From Dyella_B sp036746095 (GTDB lineage Bacteria > Pseudomonadota > Gammaproteobacteria > Xanthomonadales > Rhodanobacteraceae): a stretch of DNA of 64,000 nucleotides. The position numbers and the translations under genes were made by a program. How positions within the stretch are numbered: position 1 is the stretch's first letter; each line of letters starts with the position of its first letter. Location of the stretch: positions 1 to 64,000 of the forward strand of contig NZ_DAIOEU010000009.1 in the NCBI RefSeq assembly GCF_036746095.1, in the 5' to 3' direction. Positions 41,992-52,064 of the stretch are shown here, piece after piece. The notes under the pieces were generated by a model. That model did not search any database. It saw only the letters and a program-made list of their open reading frames with translations, and was not told where the DNA came from.

Positions 41992-44900
41992 ATGTCTAGC
42001 AACAGCCCCATGATTCGCTTCGGTCGCCACGCATCGTTAACGCTCGCGCTGACCCTGATCGCCGGTGTTTCTGCACTACACGCACCGGTAGCAAATGCAG
42101 CCGCCACGACCACCACCGGCTCGACCGAACTCAGTCCCACGCCGGTGAACGAGACACAGGCCGAACCGCCGAATATTGCAGTCACTTTCGACAATTCGGG
42201 ATCGATGGCGTGGACGCATCTGGGCGACGTGCCGCCATATACCACCAATAGTGACGGCACCACCAAAAGCGGCCTTAGCAACGTAAACTGGAACAACGGT
42301 CCTTGGCGTTGCGCCGGCATGGTCGATGCCGATTATCTGGATGGCAGCACCTCGCCGCTGGATTCGCTGGTGATGAATGGTGTGTACTACAACCCGAACG
42401 TCACCTATACCCCGCCAGTCTACGCCGACGGGACCTCATTCCCTCAAGCAGGTGACAGCAGTCAGACTGCGACCACGCTGGCCTACTTAGACAGCGTATG
42501 GATTGACGGTATTGCGATAAACCGCCCGCTGTCTGCCGCTACAGCTGGATCTCCTGGTTACTACAACAATCCGGATGTCGACTCCCCTGGCGCAGGGTAT
42601 GTGACCAATCTGAGCGGCACTGGATCGTCCGTAACAACTTATTACGTCGAGTTCGGAACTTCCGCTTCCGTGTGCCCCAGCAACGCTGACGCGGGTTCAT
42701 GCAAACAGTACACATCGGGCGGGTCGTCGTCCTCGTACTTTTTTTACTACAAAGGCAACAGCGGTAGTTCGGGCTCTGGAGTCAGTAAGCAATATTACGG
42801 AACTAGCCTCTCGGTCCAGACAACCAGCGGCAGCGGCTATACCAAAGCATCCAGTTCCAACAGTGCGGCTGCCAACTACACCATGTGGTCGGTCACGACA
42901 ATCAGCTCGACGGCAGACAACCGTTGGAGATGCGGACAAGGTGGCTCGTCCTCGACAAGCAATTCCGGCGATGACGGCTGGTCCCAGACTAGCCCGATGG
43001 ATGGCCTGGCACACACGCTTAGCGACGGCAGCAGCGTCACCTATACCAATGGCGGCCCTTATTACTATCGCTTAAAAAAAGGCGTCGCGGTCAGTCTCAA
43101 TTCCTATGGCCAACCATCAACGACTACCGACATCCAGACGCTTTACACCGGCAGCAATTGGGAGGCCGTACCCGTTCCGACCAGCCAGTACCAGAATTTC
43201 GCTAACTGGTATGCGTATTACCGTACCCGCAACCAGATGGCACGTTCGTCGCTGGCACGCGTCTTTGGCAGCAATAGTTTGGCAAGCACTACTTCCACAG
43301 GTGGCTACGGCAGCACCATTCGCGTTGCTTGGCAAAACCTCTACACCTCCGACAAGTTCACGCTTCAGTCGAACACCATCATCAGCAGCCTTATCGATAC
43401 CACGCCGGCTACTTGCAAGAGTTCGCAACCCTCGCTTGGATCTCAATCTCTAAAAAGCGGCACGACGACATCCCCACCGACCTGTTATCGAAGCGACTTC
43501 TTCAATTGGATATTTCAAGTACCGGCAAGCGGCGGAACGCCAACGCGCAGTGCGATGGACCGCGCGGGCTTGTTCTTCGAGCGCGGCGGCTCGCTTAATA
43601 ACAACGTTTCCCAAGGCGATCTGCATGACCCGTACTGGCAAGCTTCCACGACCGGCACGGGTACTGGTAGCGAGCTGAGCTGCCGCCAGAATTTCCATAT
43701 GCTGATTACTGATGGTTTGTGGAACGGCAGCGCCGATGGCCCGTCGGCCGCATCCCTTAACAATGCGCCTTCAACGACGACATCATTGCCGGATGGCACT
43801 GCCTTTCCGACACCCGGTGCAGGCAAGGTCACAGCGATCTACAACCAGGTAGACGATGGCGGGGACACCGGTTATGCCTCACTTTCTGATATCGCCTTCA
43901 ACTATTGGGCTACCGACCTCCGCCCGGATCTCTACGACCCGGCCAACGGTAAGTTCGTGGCGCCTTACATCAACGATACGACAACCGGTGTCGTAACCAC
44001 TACAACTCAGTCCTCCAGCGGTACGAATGACGCCAACGTCAACGACGAAATCTATTTCAATCCCAAGAACGACCCGGCCAATTGGCCACATATGTCGCAA
44101 TACTTGATCGGCCTGGGTGTGAGCGGCGTGCTCAACTATTCCGCCAATACCGATTGCACCGATACGACCGATGCCATCGCTGCCGACGCGTGCGCATTGC
44201 GCAAAGGAACAACCAACTCATCCGGTAGCACCGTATGGCCCACTCCCAACGGCTCTGGCAGCGGCATCGCTGCAAACATCGATGACACTTGGCATGCGGC
44301 GCTGGCCGGTCGTGGCCAGTTCTTCAGCGCTGCCAATCCACAAGACCTGGTAACGAAGCTCAGCAGTGTACTCACCAGCATCACCGCGCGCGCGGCAACT
44401 CCTGCCATCAGCGCGGTCAACGCCTCAGTACTGACGACAGGAGCTTTGTCGTTCCAAACCGGCTACAGCTCCGTCGATTGGACGGGCTTGTTGGAAGCAT
44501 TCGGATTGAATGCCGATGGCACGACTGGACCCATGGTGTGGAATGCCGGCACTCTTCTCACTGGCGGCACGCCATCCGCCACGTCGCGCCAGATTCTTAC
44601 ATCCAGCCTGGGCAGCGCCGCTTCGGTGGCCGCCGGCATGAGCTTCGAGCCTACCTCTACATTCGATACGGCGGAGACCACCGGCCTGGGACCTGCCACT
44701 CCCACTTCCACCGACACACAGACCAACCGCATCAACTACCTGCGGGGCGATCGGACCAACGAAAGTAACGGCACGTATCGCACTCGCGACAGCCTGCTCG
44801 GTGCGATCATCGATTCGCAACCGGCGTACGTGAGCTACCCGGCGAGCGGATATACCAACAACTGGCCTTCCGGTTCGCCCGAGGCAACTGCAGCAGCGGC

Positions 44901-46557
44901 GAGTAACGGCACCGACGACAAATCCTACGACTCGTTTGTCTCTGACCATGCCTCGCGTGATCCCACCGTCTATGTGGGTGCCAATGACGGCATGTTACAT
45001 GCGTTCTATGCACCCGTACCGACATGCAATAACACAGATCCAACTACGGGCTATTGCACCTCCTATACTGCGGGCAACAATGCCGGCCAGGAACTGTTTG
45101 CGTACATTCCGCGCGCGGTTTATGGCAACCTCGGCAGCCTTACCAGTGCGACCAGCTTCACCTTCCAGCCGACGGTAAACGGCTCCCCGGTCACCAGCGA
45201 TGTATTCTTCAGCGAAAACAACCAGGCCACCTGGCACACCTTGCTGGTAGGCAGTTTGCGATTGGGTGGCCGCGGTGTTTACGCACTGGACATCACCGAC
45301 CCCACGGCGGTGACCGAAGCCAATGCCTCGAGCAAAGTGTTGTGGGAATTCGATAGCGATGTAACCGCGCCGTCGTCCTCAACATGTACCGCGATCCAAG
45401 GCACCAGCAGTGATAGCGCCGGCTGCAAACCTTCGGATCTAGGCTTCACCTATGGTCAGCCCAATATCGGGCGTCTGGCGAACGGTAAATGGGTCGTGCT
45501 GGTGCCGAGCGGTTACTTCCCCGATTGCAGTCAGACGGACAAACCCGTCATCTGCAATAACGCCTCTCCGCCCGCAACACCTACGGACAGCACCGGCAAG
45601 ACCTTCAGCTCGCTGTTCGTGCTGGATGCACAGACCGGTGCCCTGATCGCGGAATTGAAGACCCCGACAAGCATTGCGAATGTGGCTAGCTATGGATTGT
45701 CTTCGCCCGTGCTGGGCGACTATAACAATGATCAGGTCGATGACGTCGCTTTTGCAGGTGACTTGGCGGGCAATGTGTGGCGTTTTGATCTCAGCGATCC
45801 CAGTCCGTCGAACTGGAAGGTGACGCTGACCTACCAACCCACAACCCAAGGTGCCCAGCCAATCACGACTATGCCACGCCTCTTCCCGGACTCCACGACC
45901 AACCGGTTCATGGTGGTATTTGGTACCGGCAAGTATCTTGGCGCCAGCGATAATACGAGCACGACGATACAAGCGGTGTACGGTATTCGCGATACATTGG
46001 ACAGCAGCGGTAATCCGCTCACCGTGAACGGCACTTCCTCATTGGTCCAACAGACGTTGGGTTCGGTCGCTGGCACCGGCTCCCTTGCAGGTGCCACATT
46101 GCTCACTCTAACCAGTAACACCGTGAACTCGTCGAGCGAAGGCTGGTATTTCAATCTGGCCACTTACACCGGCACCACGCAAACCGATGCTGGTGAACGT
46201 GTCGTCGTAACACCTGCTGCGCTCTTCAACAGCAACACCGTGGTCATCAGTACCCTTATTCCAGGCACCTCCGATCCATGTAATCCCACGACCACTGGCT
46301 CAATCTTGTTCGTCAATGCAAGCACGGGCAGCCCGGGAACGGCCGGCGTGTCCTCACTAGGCGGTTATCCGTATGTGGGCGCGCAAGTGAATAACGTTCG
46401 TACCAGCGGCACATTGCCAGTGACTACGCCAGTTGGTGGCGGTAGCACCGTTCTGCCTGGTGTCACGATCAGCGGAACCAACCCGGCCAAGCCGCTCACA
46501 GGCAATGCCGCGATATGGCGCCGCCGCTCATGGTCGATCTTGACCAATGATCAATAA
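41992..46557 (+). CDS. pilY1: PilY1, pilus tip adhesin
   Basis: The product has 1,521 residues. A signal peptide (about 1-37) leads into a von Willebrand A-like domain whose MIDAS motif DNSGS lies at 67-71. A long low-complexity Ser/Thr/Gly/Tyr-rich insertion follows (about residues 170-320). The C-terminal half is the PilY1 beta-propeller, with the calcium loop DYNNDQVDD starting at Asp1243 and NVWRFDLSD just after. Calcium binding at this loop controls retraction in Pseudomonas PilY1. GGAG lies about ten bases before ATG 41992; a TTG at 41971 is an alternative. It is longer than PilY1 of Pseudomonas (about 1,160). Confidence 0.94.
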   Translation: MSSNSPMIRFGRHASLTLALTLIAGVSALHAPVANAAATTTTGSTELSPTPVNETQAEPPNIAVTFDNSGSMAWTHLGDVPPYTTNSDGTTKSGLSNVNWNNGPWRCAGMVDADYLDGSTSPLDSLVMNGVYYNPNVTYTPPVYADGTSFPQAGDSSQTATTLAYLDSVWIDGIAINRPLSAATAGSPGYYNNPDVDSPGAGYVTNLSGTGSSVTTYYVEFGTSASVCPSNADAGSCKQYTSGGSSSSYFFYYKGNSGSSGSGVSKQYYGTSLSVQTTSGSGYTKASSSNSAAANYTMWSVTTISSTADNRWRCGQGGSSSTSNSGDDGWSQTSPMDGLAHTLSDGSSVTYTNGGPYYYRLKKGVAVSLNSYGQPSTTTDIQTLYTGSNWEAVPVPTSQYQNFANWYAYYRTRNQMARSSLARVFGSNSLASTTSTGGYGSTIRVAWQNLYTSDKFTLQSNTIISSLIDTTPATCKSSQPSLGSQSLKSGTTTSPPTCYRSDFFNWIFQVPASGGTPTRSAMDRAGLFFERGGSLNNNVSQGDLHDPYWQASTTGTGTGSELSCRQNFHMLITDGLWNGSADGPSAASLNNAPSTTTSLPDGTAFPTPGAGKVTAIYNQVDDGGDTGYASLSDIAFNYWATDLRPDLYDPANGKFVAPYINDTTTGVVTTTTQSSSGTNDANVNDEIYFNPKNDPANWPHMSQYLIGLGVSGVLNYSANTDCTDTTDAIAADACALRKGTTNSSGSTVWPTPNGSGSGIAANIDDTWHAALAGRGQFFSAANPQDLVTKLSSVLTSITARAATPAISAVNASVLTTGALSFQTGYSSVDWTGLLEAFGLNADGTTGPMVWNAGTLLTGGTPSATSRQILTSSLGSAASVAAGMSFEPTSTFDTAETTGLGPATPTSTDTQTNRINYLRGDRTNESNGTYRTRDSLLGAIIDSQPAYVSYPASGYTNNWPSGSPEATAAAASNGTDDKSYDSFVSDHASRDPTVYVGANDGMLHAFYAPVPTCNNTDPTTGYCTSYTAGNNAGQELFAYIPRAVYGNLGSLTSATSFTFQPTVNGSPVTSDVFFSENNQATWHTLLVGSLRLGGRGVYALDITDPTAVTEANASSKVLWEFDSDVTAPSSSTCTAIQGTSSDSAGCKPSDLGFTYGQPNIGRLANGKWVVLVPSGYFPDCSQTDKPVICNNASPPATPTDSTGKTFSSLFVLDAQTGALIAELKTPTSIANVASYGLSSPVLGDYNNDQVDDVAFAGDLAGNVWRFDLSDPSPSNWKVTLTYQPTTQGAQPITTMPRLFPDSTTNRFMVVFGTGKYLGASDNTSTTIQAVYGIRDTLDSSGNPLTVNGTSSLVQQTLGSVAGTGSLAGATLLTLTSNTVNSSSEGWYFNLATYTGTTQTDAGERVVVTPAALFNSNTVVISTLIPGTSDPCNPTTTGSILFVNASTGSPGTAGVSSLGGYPYVGAQVNNVRTSGTLPVTTPVGGGSTVLPGVTISGTNPAKPLTGNAAIWRRRSWSILTNDQ

Positions 46558-46570
46558 GAGGGGATTTCTT

Positions 46571-46999
46571 ATGGCACGTTCGCGTGGTTTCACCCTGGTC
46601 GAACTGATGATCGTGGTGGCAATTATTGCCATCCTTGCCGCAATCGCGGTGCCCGCCTATTTGCGCTACGGTTACCGCGCACGACGCGTGGATGGGCAAC
46701 AACTGCTGCTAACCATCGCCAACGCGGAAGAGCGCTACTACGCCGTCAATAACCAGTACACCACGGACCCGACCAAGATTGGCTTCTCCACAACGCCAGC
46801 TGTCTCGAACAACGGGTACTATTCGGCGACGATAACGCCGGCCTCCGGCAGCACGTCAGCCCAAACGTATCTGGCCACCGCAACCCCGCAGAGCTCGCAG
46901 GCTAACGACGTGTGTGGCCCGCTATCGATAGATAATACCGGCGCCAAGCTACCCAGCACGAGCAATACCACCCTGAACAGCAACGGCAACTGCTGGTGA
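46571..46999 (+). CDS. pilE: PilE, type IV pilus minor pilin
   Basis: The 142-residue product has leader MARSRG and mature N-terminus FTLVELMIVVAIIAILAAIA with Glu5, then RYGYRARRVDGQQLLLTIAN. The pair of cysteines in the C-terminal D-region (NDVCGPL and NGNCW) closes the usual disulphide loop. GAGGGG (46558-46563) fixes the start. It is separated from pilY1 by only 13 bases and overlaps the next gene, so it is co-transcribed. Confidence 0.93.
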   Translation: MARSRGFTLVELMIVVAIIAILAAIAVPAYLRYGYRARRVDGQQLLLTIANAEERYYAVNNQYTTDPTKIGFSTTPAVSNNGYYSATITPASGSTSAQTYLATATPQSSQANDVCGPLSIDNTGAKLPSTSNTTLNSNGNCW

Positions 47000-47004
47000 C
47001 GGCC

Positions 47005-47610
47005 ATGAACAACACACGTTCCCATATGCCTGGGTTTTCGCTCATTGAACTGATGGTGACGCTTGGCGTGATGGCAATCTTGCTGGTCATGGCCTCGCCG
47101 ATGATCACCACGACTCTTGAAAAAAACAACGTCAGCTCGGCTACCAACTCACTGCTTGCGAGCATCAACTACGCACGCGCGGAAGCCATCGGTCGCGGCA
47201 CGTACGTATCGATGTGCCCAACGACCGACGGCAGAACATGTACTACCAGTACCGATTACGATACGGGCTGGCTGATCTATGCCTACACGTCCAGCCCCGT
47301 TGCGCAGGCCGCGTACGACAGCACAAAGTCCAACAATATTCTGCTGCGCTATATCACTGCCCGGAGCGGGGTTTCCATCCAGGCTGGAAATACCAAGATC
47401 CTCACTTTTGGCCCGCAGGGTGAAATGAAGCCCGACAACACCCCATCCGCCTTTGACATCTGCTATCAACAAGCAAGCAGCGGCACAGCCCAAAGCACCA
47501 GTGAGGTACCGGGAGTGTTGCTTACGCTGGAAAGCTCCGGCAACGCATTCAATCAAACGTTGGCCGCCGGCGCGGCATGCACGGGACCTGCTCCATCTTC
47601 ATCGATTTAG
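47005..47610 (+). CDS. FimT/GspH-type pseudopilin
   Basis: The 201-residue product has leader MNNTRSHMPG and FSLIELMVTLGVMAILLVMA, followed by the GspH/FimT head with NSLLASINYARAEAIGRGT and VSMCPTTDG. In Xanthomonadaceae and Pseudomonas this gene (fimT/fimU) usually opens the minor-pilin operon; here it closes it. FimT proteins can bind DNA during natural transformation, and a comEA gene occurs further on, but no direct link is shown. GTG 46996 is an alternative start. Confidence 0.88.
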   Translation: MNNTRSHMPGFSLIELMVTLGVMAILLVMASPMITTTLEKNNVSSATNSLLASINYARAEAIGRGTYVSMCPTTDGRTCTTSTDYDTGWLIYAYTSSPVAQAAYDSTKSNNILLRYITARSGVSIQAGNTKILTFGPQGEMKPDNTPSAFDICYQQASSGTAQSTSEVPGVLLTLESSGNAFNQTLAAGAACTGPAPSSSI

Positions 47611-47757
47611 TCACGCTCAAAAACCAGCGCCCGAATCTTGCCTGCTGCGGGAGTTCAAGCCACACGGCGCCAAGCCGTCCTGCAATCGACTTTTTCTAGG
47701 CATCAGCAGCCAATGCGCGGATAATCGACACCCCTCGAAACCACGCAACAGCAGTCA

Positions 47758-50598
47758 ATGTACATACCCGGTCAACGCTGGATCTCCACCGCCGAACCCG
47801 AACTCGGCCTCGGCACCGTGCTGCGCGTCGAGGGGCGCGGGGTGCAGGTGCTGTTTGCCAAGTCTGGGGTGCTACGGCCTTATGCCGTCGATTCCGCCCC
47901 CCTTGTTCGCGCCGAGTTTCGAGCGGGGCAGCGAGTGGCGGGCAAAGGCATCGCCTTTCTGGTGGAGCGGGTCGAGGAACGCGAGGGGCTGCTGGTCTAT
48001 CGCGGCGAAGGGCGGGAGCTGCATGAGGGTCAGCTGGATGATGAGCAGAGTGTCAGCCAGGCGGATGACCGGCTGATTGGCGGGCGCACCGATCCGGTAC
48101 CGCATTTCGAATTGCGCCTGGAAAGCCTGAAGCGCCGGGCCGAGGCGCGGCGTTCGGCGAGCTGGGGGCTGAGTTCCGCACGCATCGGCCTGGTGCCGCA
48201 TCAGCTGCGCGTGGCGGGTATTGCCGCGGCGCGGCGTCCCCCTCGCGTGTTGTTGGCAGATGAAGTGGGCCTGGGCAAGACGATCGAGGCGGGCATGGTC
48301 GTCGCGCGCCAGATTGCGGCTGGCCGCGCCTCGCGGGTATTGGTGCTGCTGCCGGACACACTGGTGTACCAGTGGTTCGTGGAGCTGTTGCGTCGCTTCA
48401 ACCTCAGCTTTGCGATCTACGACGAGGAGCGGTGCGAAGCGCTGGAGCAATCCGGCAGCGACGCCAATCCGTTCGACGACGAGCAACTGGTGATCGCCGA
48501 CTTCGGCTTTCTGGAGCACAACCCCAAGCGTGCCGCACAATTGGTGCAGGCCGGCTGGGATCTGCTGGTGGTGGATGAAGCCCATCACCTCGCATGGACG
48601 CCTGAGAGCGCCAGTCCGCGCTACACCCTGGTGGAACAATTGGCCGCGGCCACGCCTGGCGTGATTCTGCTGACAGCCACACCGGAGCAATTGGGGCGTA
48701 GCGGCCACTTCGCCCGCCTGCGCCTGCTCGATCCGCAGCGCTATCACGATCTGGTGGCTTATCTCGCCGAATCGGAACACTTCCAGGCACTTTCACATAT
48801 CGCCGACAAATTGCTGGCACACACGCCGCTCGAGGCTTCCGAGCTGGAGCAGCTGCGCAAGGCTTTCGAAGGCGACACGACACTGCAAGCCTGCCTTGCC
48901 GACACCACCAAACCCGAACACAGCCGAGAACTGCTGGCGGCGTTGATCGATCGCCACGGCACCGGCCGCTCCATGTTCCGCAATCGTCGCGCCAGCATCG
49001 GTGGCTTTCCAAAGCGCGTACCGGTGTGGGAACTGGTCGATGCGCAGCAGCTGGATGAAGTCGCACGCCAGGCATGGCTGATGGAATTCCATGCGGATAT
49101 CCAGCAGCCCATGCCGGTGCTCGAACTGGATTATGCGAACGACCCGCGCATCGACACGCTGGTCGCCTTGCTCGATCGCTATCCACAGGACAAGTTCCTG
49201 CTGATCTGCCGCAGCCAGGCCAAGGTGCTGGCCTTGGAAGAAGCACTACGAACGCGCACCGGCGCGGGCATTGCGCGTTTCCATGAAGGCTTGGGAATCG
49301 TGCAGCGCGATCGCAATGCCGCTTATTTTGCCCAAGCAGATGGCGCACGCTTGCTGATCTGCTCGGAAATTGGTTCGGAAGGACGCAACTTCCAGTTTGC
49401 GCATCGGCTGGTGCTGTGGGACCTGCCGCTGGATCCGGATCTGCTTGAGCAGCGCATCGGTCGCCTCGATCGCATCGGGCAGAAGCACGACATCAGCATT
49501 CACATCATTGCCGCACCCGATAGCGCGCAGCATGTGCTGGCGCGCTGGTATGACGAGGGCATCGACGCGTTCCGCACCAGCCCGGCCGATGGCCGCGAAT
49601 TGCTGCGCCGTTTTGGCGACACCTTGGCCAAGCTGGCCGAAGAGCATGCGCGTGGCGCTGATCAGCGCGACCAGGAACTGGATGTGCTGCTCGCCGAAAC
49701 GCGCGCCGCGCACGAACAGATGGCCGAATTGATCCGCGCCGGCCGCGATCATCTGCTTGAGCTGGCCGCCAGCCGCGACCTGCACGCGGATGAATTGGCG
49801 CAAGCATTCCGGCGTGAAGATGACGACCCTTCGCGCGATGCTTTCCAGCAGCGCTTGCTGGAATCCTTCGGCATTCACGCGGAAGAACTCAGCGCCAATG
49901 TGTTGCTGCTCGATCCGCAGTATCTCTCCACCGATGCCCTGCCCGGCTTTGCCGAAGGCCCGGTGTCGGTCACGTTCTCGCGCGACGTGGCGCTTGCGCG
50001 TGAAGAGTTGCCGCTATTGCGACTGGATCATCCAATGATCGCCGGCGCGATCGACCTGGTGCTTTCCAATGAACGCGGCAATGCCACCTTCATGGTGGAT
50101 GATGCGTTGCCGCCGCGTAACGCACTCTTGCAAGCGGTCTATGTATTGGAATGCGTCGCCGAGCGCAGCCTGGATGCGGAGCGTTTCCTGCCCACGCAGC
50201 CGATCGTGGCGACCATCGATACCAAACTCACCGAGCGGCCCAATTTCCAGCCCAGCGACATGGCGGTGCGCAAAGCGGGAGATCGCACGATTGAAGTACC
50301 GCGCTATCGCAAGTTCCTCGCCAAGCTGGTGCCGCCGATGCTGGAAAAAGCCGAGGCTGCGGCAAGCTTGCGTGCGCAAACCAGCATGACGGCGGCGTTG
50401 ACCGAAGCAAGGGAAACGCTGGATGCGGAATTGGCGCGACTGCATGCGCTGCGTGCAGTGAATCCGTCGATCAGCGAGGCGGAAATTGCGCGACTGGAAG
50501 AAGAGCGTACGGCAATGCTGGCTGCATTGCCGCAGGCGCGGTTGCGCCTGGATGCGGTGCGGTTTGTGGTGAGCCCGGATTTTCTGGCGTTGCGGTGA
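47758..50598 (+). CDS. rapA: RapA, RNA polymerase-associated SWI2/SNF2 ATPase
   Basis: The product has 946 residues. The N-terminal Tudor-like part (MYIPGQRWISTAEPELGLGT) binds RNA polymerase in the family. Walker A DEVGLGKT starts at Asp168 (Lys174), and the DEAH box is at 273-276. The helicase C lobe contains ICSEIGSEGRNFQFAHRLV followed by DLLEQRIGRLDRIGQKHDI. RapA recycles stalled RNA polymerase. Length matches E. coli (968). No obvious ribosome site precedes ATG 47758. It is single, on the plus strand, after the pilin operon. Confidence 0.96.
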   Translation: MYIPGQRWISTAEPELGLGTVLRVEGRGVQVLFAKSGVLRPYAVDSAPLVRAEFRAGQRVAGKGIAFLVERVEEREGLLVYRGEGRELHEGQLDDEQSVSQADDRLIGGRTDPVPHFELRLESLKRRAEARRSASWGLSSARIGLVPHQLRVAGIAAARRPPRVLLADEVGLGKTIEAGMVVARQIAAGRASRVLVLLPDTLVYQWFVELLRRFNLSFAIYDEERCEALEQSGSDANPFDDEQLVIADFGFLEHNPKRAAQLVQAGWDLLVVDEAHHLAWTPESASPRYTLVEQLAAATPGVILLTATPEQLGRSGHFARLRLLDPQRYHDLVAYLAESEHFQALSHIADKLLAHTPLEASELEQLRKAFEGDTTLQACLADTTKPEHSRELLAALIDRHGTGRSMFRNRRASIGGFPKRVPVWELVDAQQLDEVARQAWLMEFHADIQQPMPVLELDYANDPRIDTLVALLDRYPQDKFLLICRSQAKVLALEEALRTRTGAGIARFHEGLGIVQRDRNAAYFAQADGARLLICSEIGSEGRNFQFAHRLVLWDLPLDPDLLEQRIGRLDRIGQKHDISIHIIAAPDSAQHVLARWYDEGIDAFRTSPADGRELLRRFGDTLAKLAEEHARGADQRDQELDVLLAETRAAHEQMAELIRAGRDHLLELAASRDLHADELAQAFRREDDDPSRDAFQQRLLESFGIHAEELSANVLLLDPQYLSTDALPGFAEGPVSVTFSRDVALAREELPLLRLDHPMIAGAIDLVLSNERGNATFMVDDALPPRNALLQAVYVLECVAERSLDAERFLPTQPIVATIDTKLTERPNFQPSDMAVRKAGDRTIEVPRYRKFLAKLVPPMLEKAEAAASLRAQTSMTAALTEARETLDAELARLHALRAVNPSISEAEIARLEEERTAMLAALPQARLRLDAVRFVVSPDFLALR

Positions 50599-50672
50599 TT
50601 TTGCAGCCGAACCCAACGTACCCGAAGGCCCGTAAGCTGGGATGGTCATCCCAGCCTGCGCTGATCGCTTAC

Positions 50673-52040
50673 TCAGGCCGCATTCGCATCCACGGCAACG
50701 ACTGCTATCCGCTTGCCGATGCCGAACACGAAATACGCCACCGTCAACAGCACGACCCACGCCGCACCTACGTACAAAGCCACGCGCGTACCCGGGTCAT
50801 AACCGAGCATCACCAGCACGAACATCAGGAACGCCAGGCAGATGGCGCTGGTAATCGGCCAGCCGCGCAACGGGAACGCGGTCTTGCCAAAACGGCGGCG
50901 GAAGCTGAAGTGCGCGATCAACACCATCGACCACGTCCACACGGTGTTGAACGAAAGAATCGACATCATCATCTCGAAGATGCGCTTGGGCAGCTCATAG
51001 TTGAGCACCACGCCGAACAGCAGGCACGCCAGCGTGACCAGCACGCCGCGCATCGGCACGCCATGTCCGCTCACCTTGGCCAGGAACGCCGGCGCCTGCC
51101 CCTTGTTGGCCAGGCTGTAGAGCATGCGGCTGCCGCTGAAGGTGGTGCTGTTGAAACCTGACAGCGCCGCAGTGATCAGCACGAAATTGATGATGCCCGC
51201 GGCTTGTGCAATACCGAGCTTGTCGAAGGTGGTGACGAACGGACTGCCCTGGGTACCGATCTGGTTCCATGGATAGATCGCCATGATCACGAACAGCGCG
51301 CCCACGTAGAAAATCAGGATGCGCCACAGCACCGAATTGACAGCGCGCGGAATGGTGCGCTCCGGCTGCGAGGCTTCGCCCGCCGCCATACCTACTGTTT
51401 CGATGCCGCCGAAAGAAAACACCACTACCGGCAGCGCCAACACCATGCCCACGAATCCATGGGGAAACCACCCGCCGTGGCTCCACAGATTGGAAAGACC
51501 CATCGGATGGCCGCCGTTGCCCCAGCCCAGCCAGATCATGCCGGCGCCGCCCAGGATCATCAGCACCACGGTCACTACCTTGATCATGGTGAACCAGAAT
51601 TCCATCTCGCCGTAGACCTTCACGGCCATGAGATTCAACGAGCCGATCATCACCACGCTGCCGAGCACCCAGATCCATTGCGGCAAGTCGGGAAACCATT
51701 GCTTCATATAGATGCCCACGCCAGTGCTTTCAGCCATGCCGACGCCCACCATCAACAGCCAGTAGTTCCAACCGGTGACGTAGCCGGCGAACGGGCCCAG
51801 GTAGCGATGCGCGTAGCTGCTGAACGAACCGGCGACCGGGTCGTGCACGGCCATTTCGCCGAGCGCGCGCATGATGATGAAGATCATCAGGCCGCCAAAC
51901 ATGTATGCGAACAACACCGAGGGGCCGGCCAACTGGATGGTGCTGGCCGAGCCCAGGAACAGGCCCGTGCCGATGGCCATGCCCAGCGCCATGAAGGTGA
52001 TGTGGCGCGGCATCAGCCGGCGCTGCAGGTGTTGCGTCAT
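50673..52040 (-). CDS. Amino-acid permease, APC family (AroP/ProY type)
   Basis: This 455-residue protein has about twelve membrane helices. It begins LQRRLMPRHITFMALGMAIG followed by TGLFLGSASTIQLAGPSVL, the APC helix-1 signature, and includes FSFGGIETVGMAAGEASQPE in helix 6. Such carriers import amino acids with protons; substrate cannot be read from the sequence. Similarity in layout is greatest to ProY and AroP. It follows the rhomboid gene on the same strand, with 24 bases between. Confidence 0.93.
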   Translation of the reverse strand: MTQHLQRRLMPRHITFMALGMAIGTGLFLGSASTIQLAGPSVLFAYMFGGLMIFIIMRALGEMAVHDPVAGSFSSYAHRYLGPFAGYVTGWNYWLLMVGVGMAESTGVGIYMKQWFPDLPQWIWVLGSVVMIGSLNLMAVKVYGEMEFWFTMIKVVTVVLMILGGAGMIWLGWGNGGHPMGLSNLWSHGGWFPHGFVGMVLALPVVVFSFGGIETVGMAAGEASQPERTIPRAVNSVLWRILIFYVGALFVIMAIYPWNQIGTQGSPFVTTFDKLGIAQAAGIINFVLITAALSGFNSTTFSGSRMLYSLANKGQAPAFLAKVSGHGVPMRGVLVTLACLLFGVVLNYELPKRIFEMMMSILSFNTVWTWSMVLIAHFSFRRRFGKTAFPLRGWPITSAICLAFLMFVLVMLGYDPGTRVALYVGAAWVVLLTVAYFVFGIGKRIAVVAVDANAA

Positions 52041-52064
52041 GTTTTCCGCCCTTGGAATTTTTGT

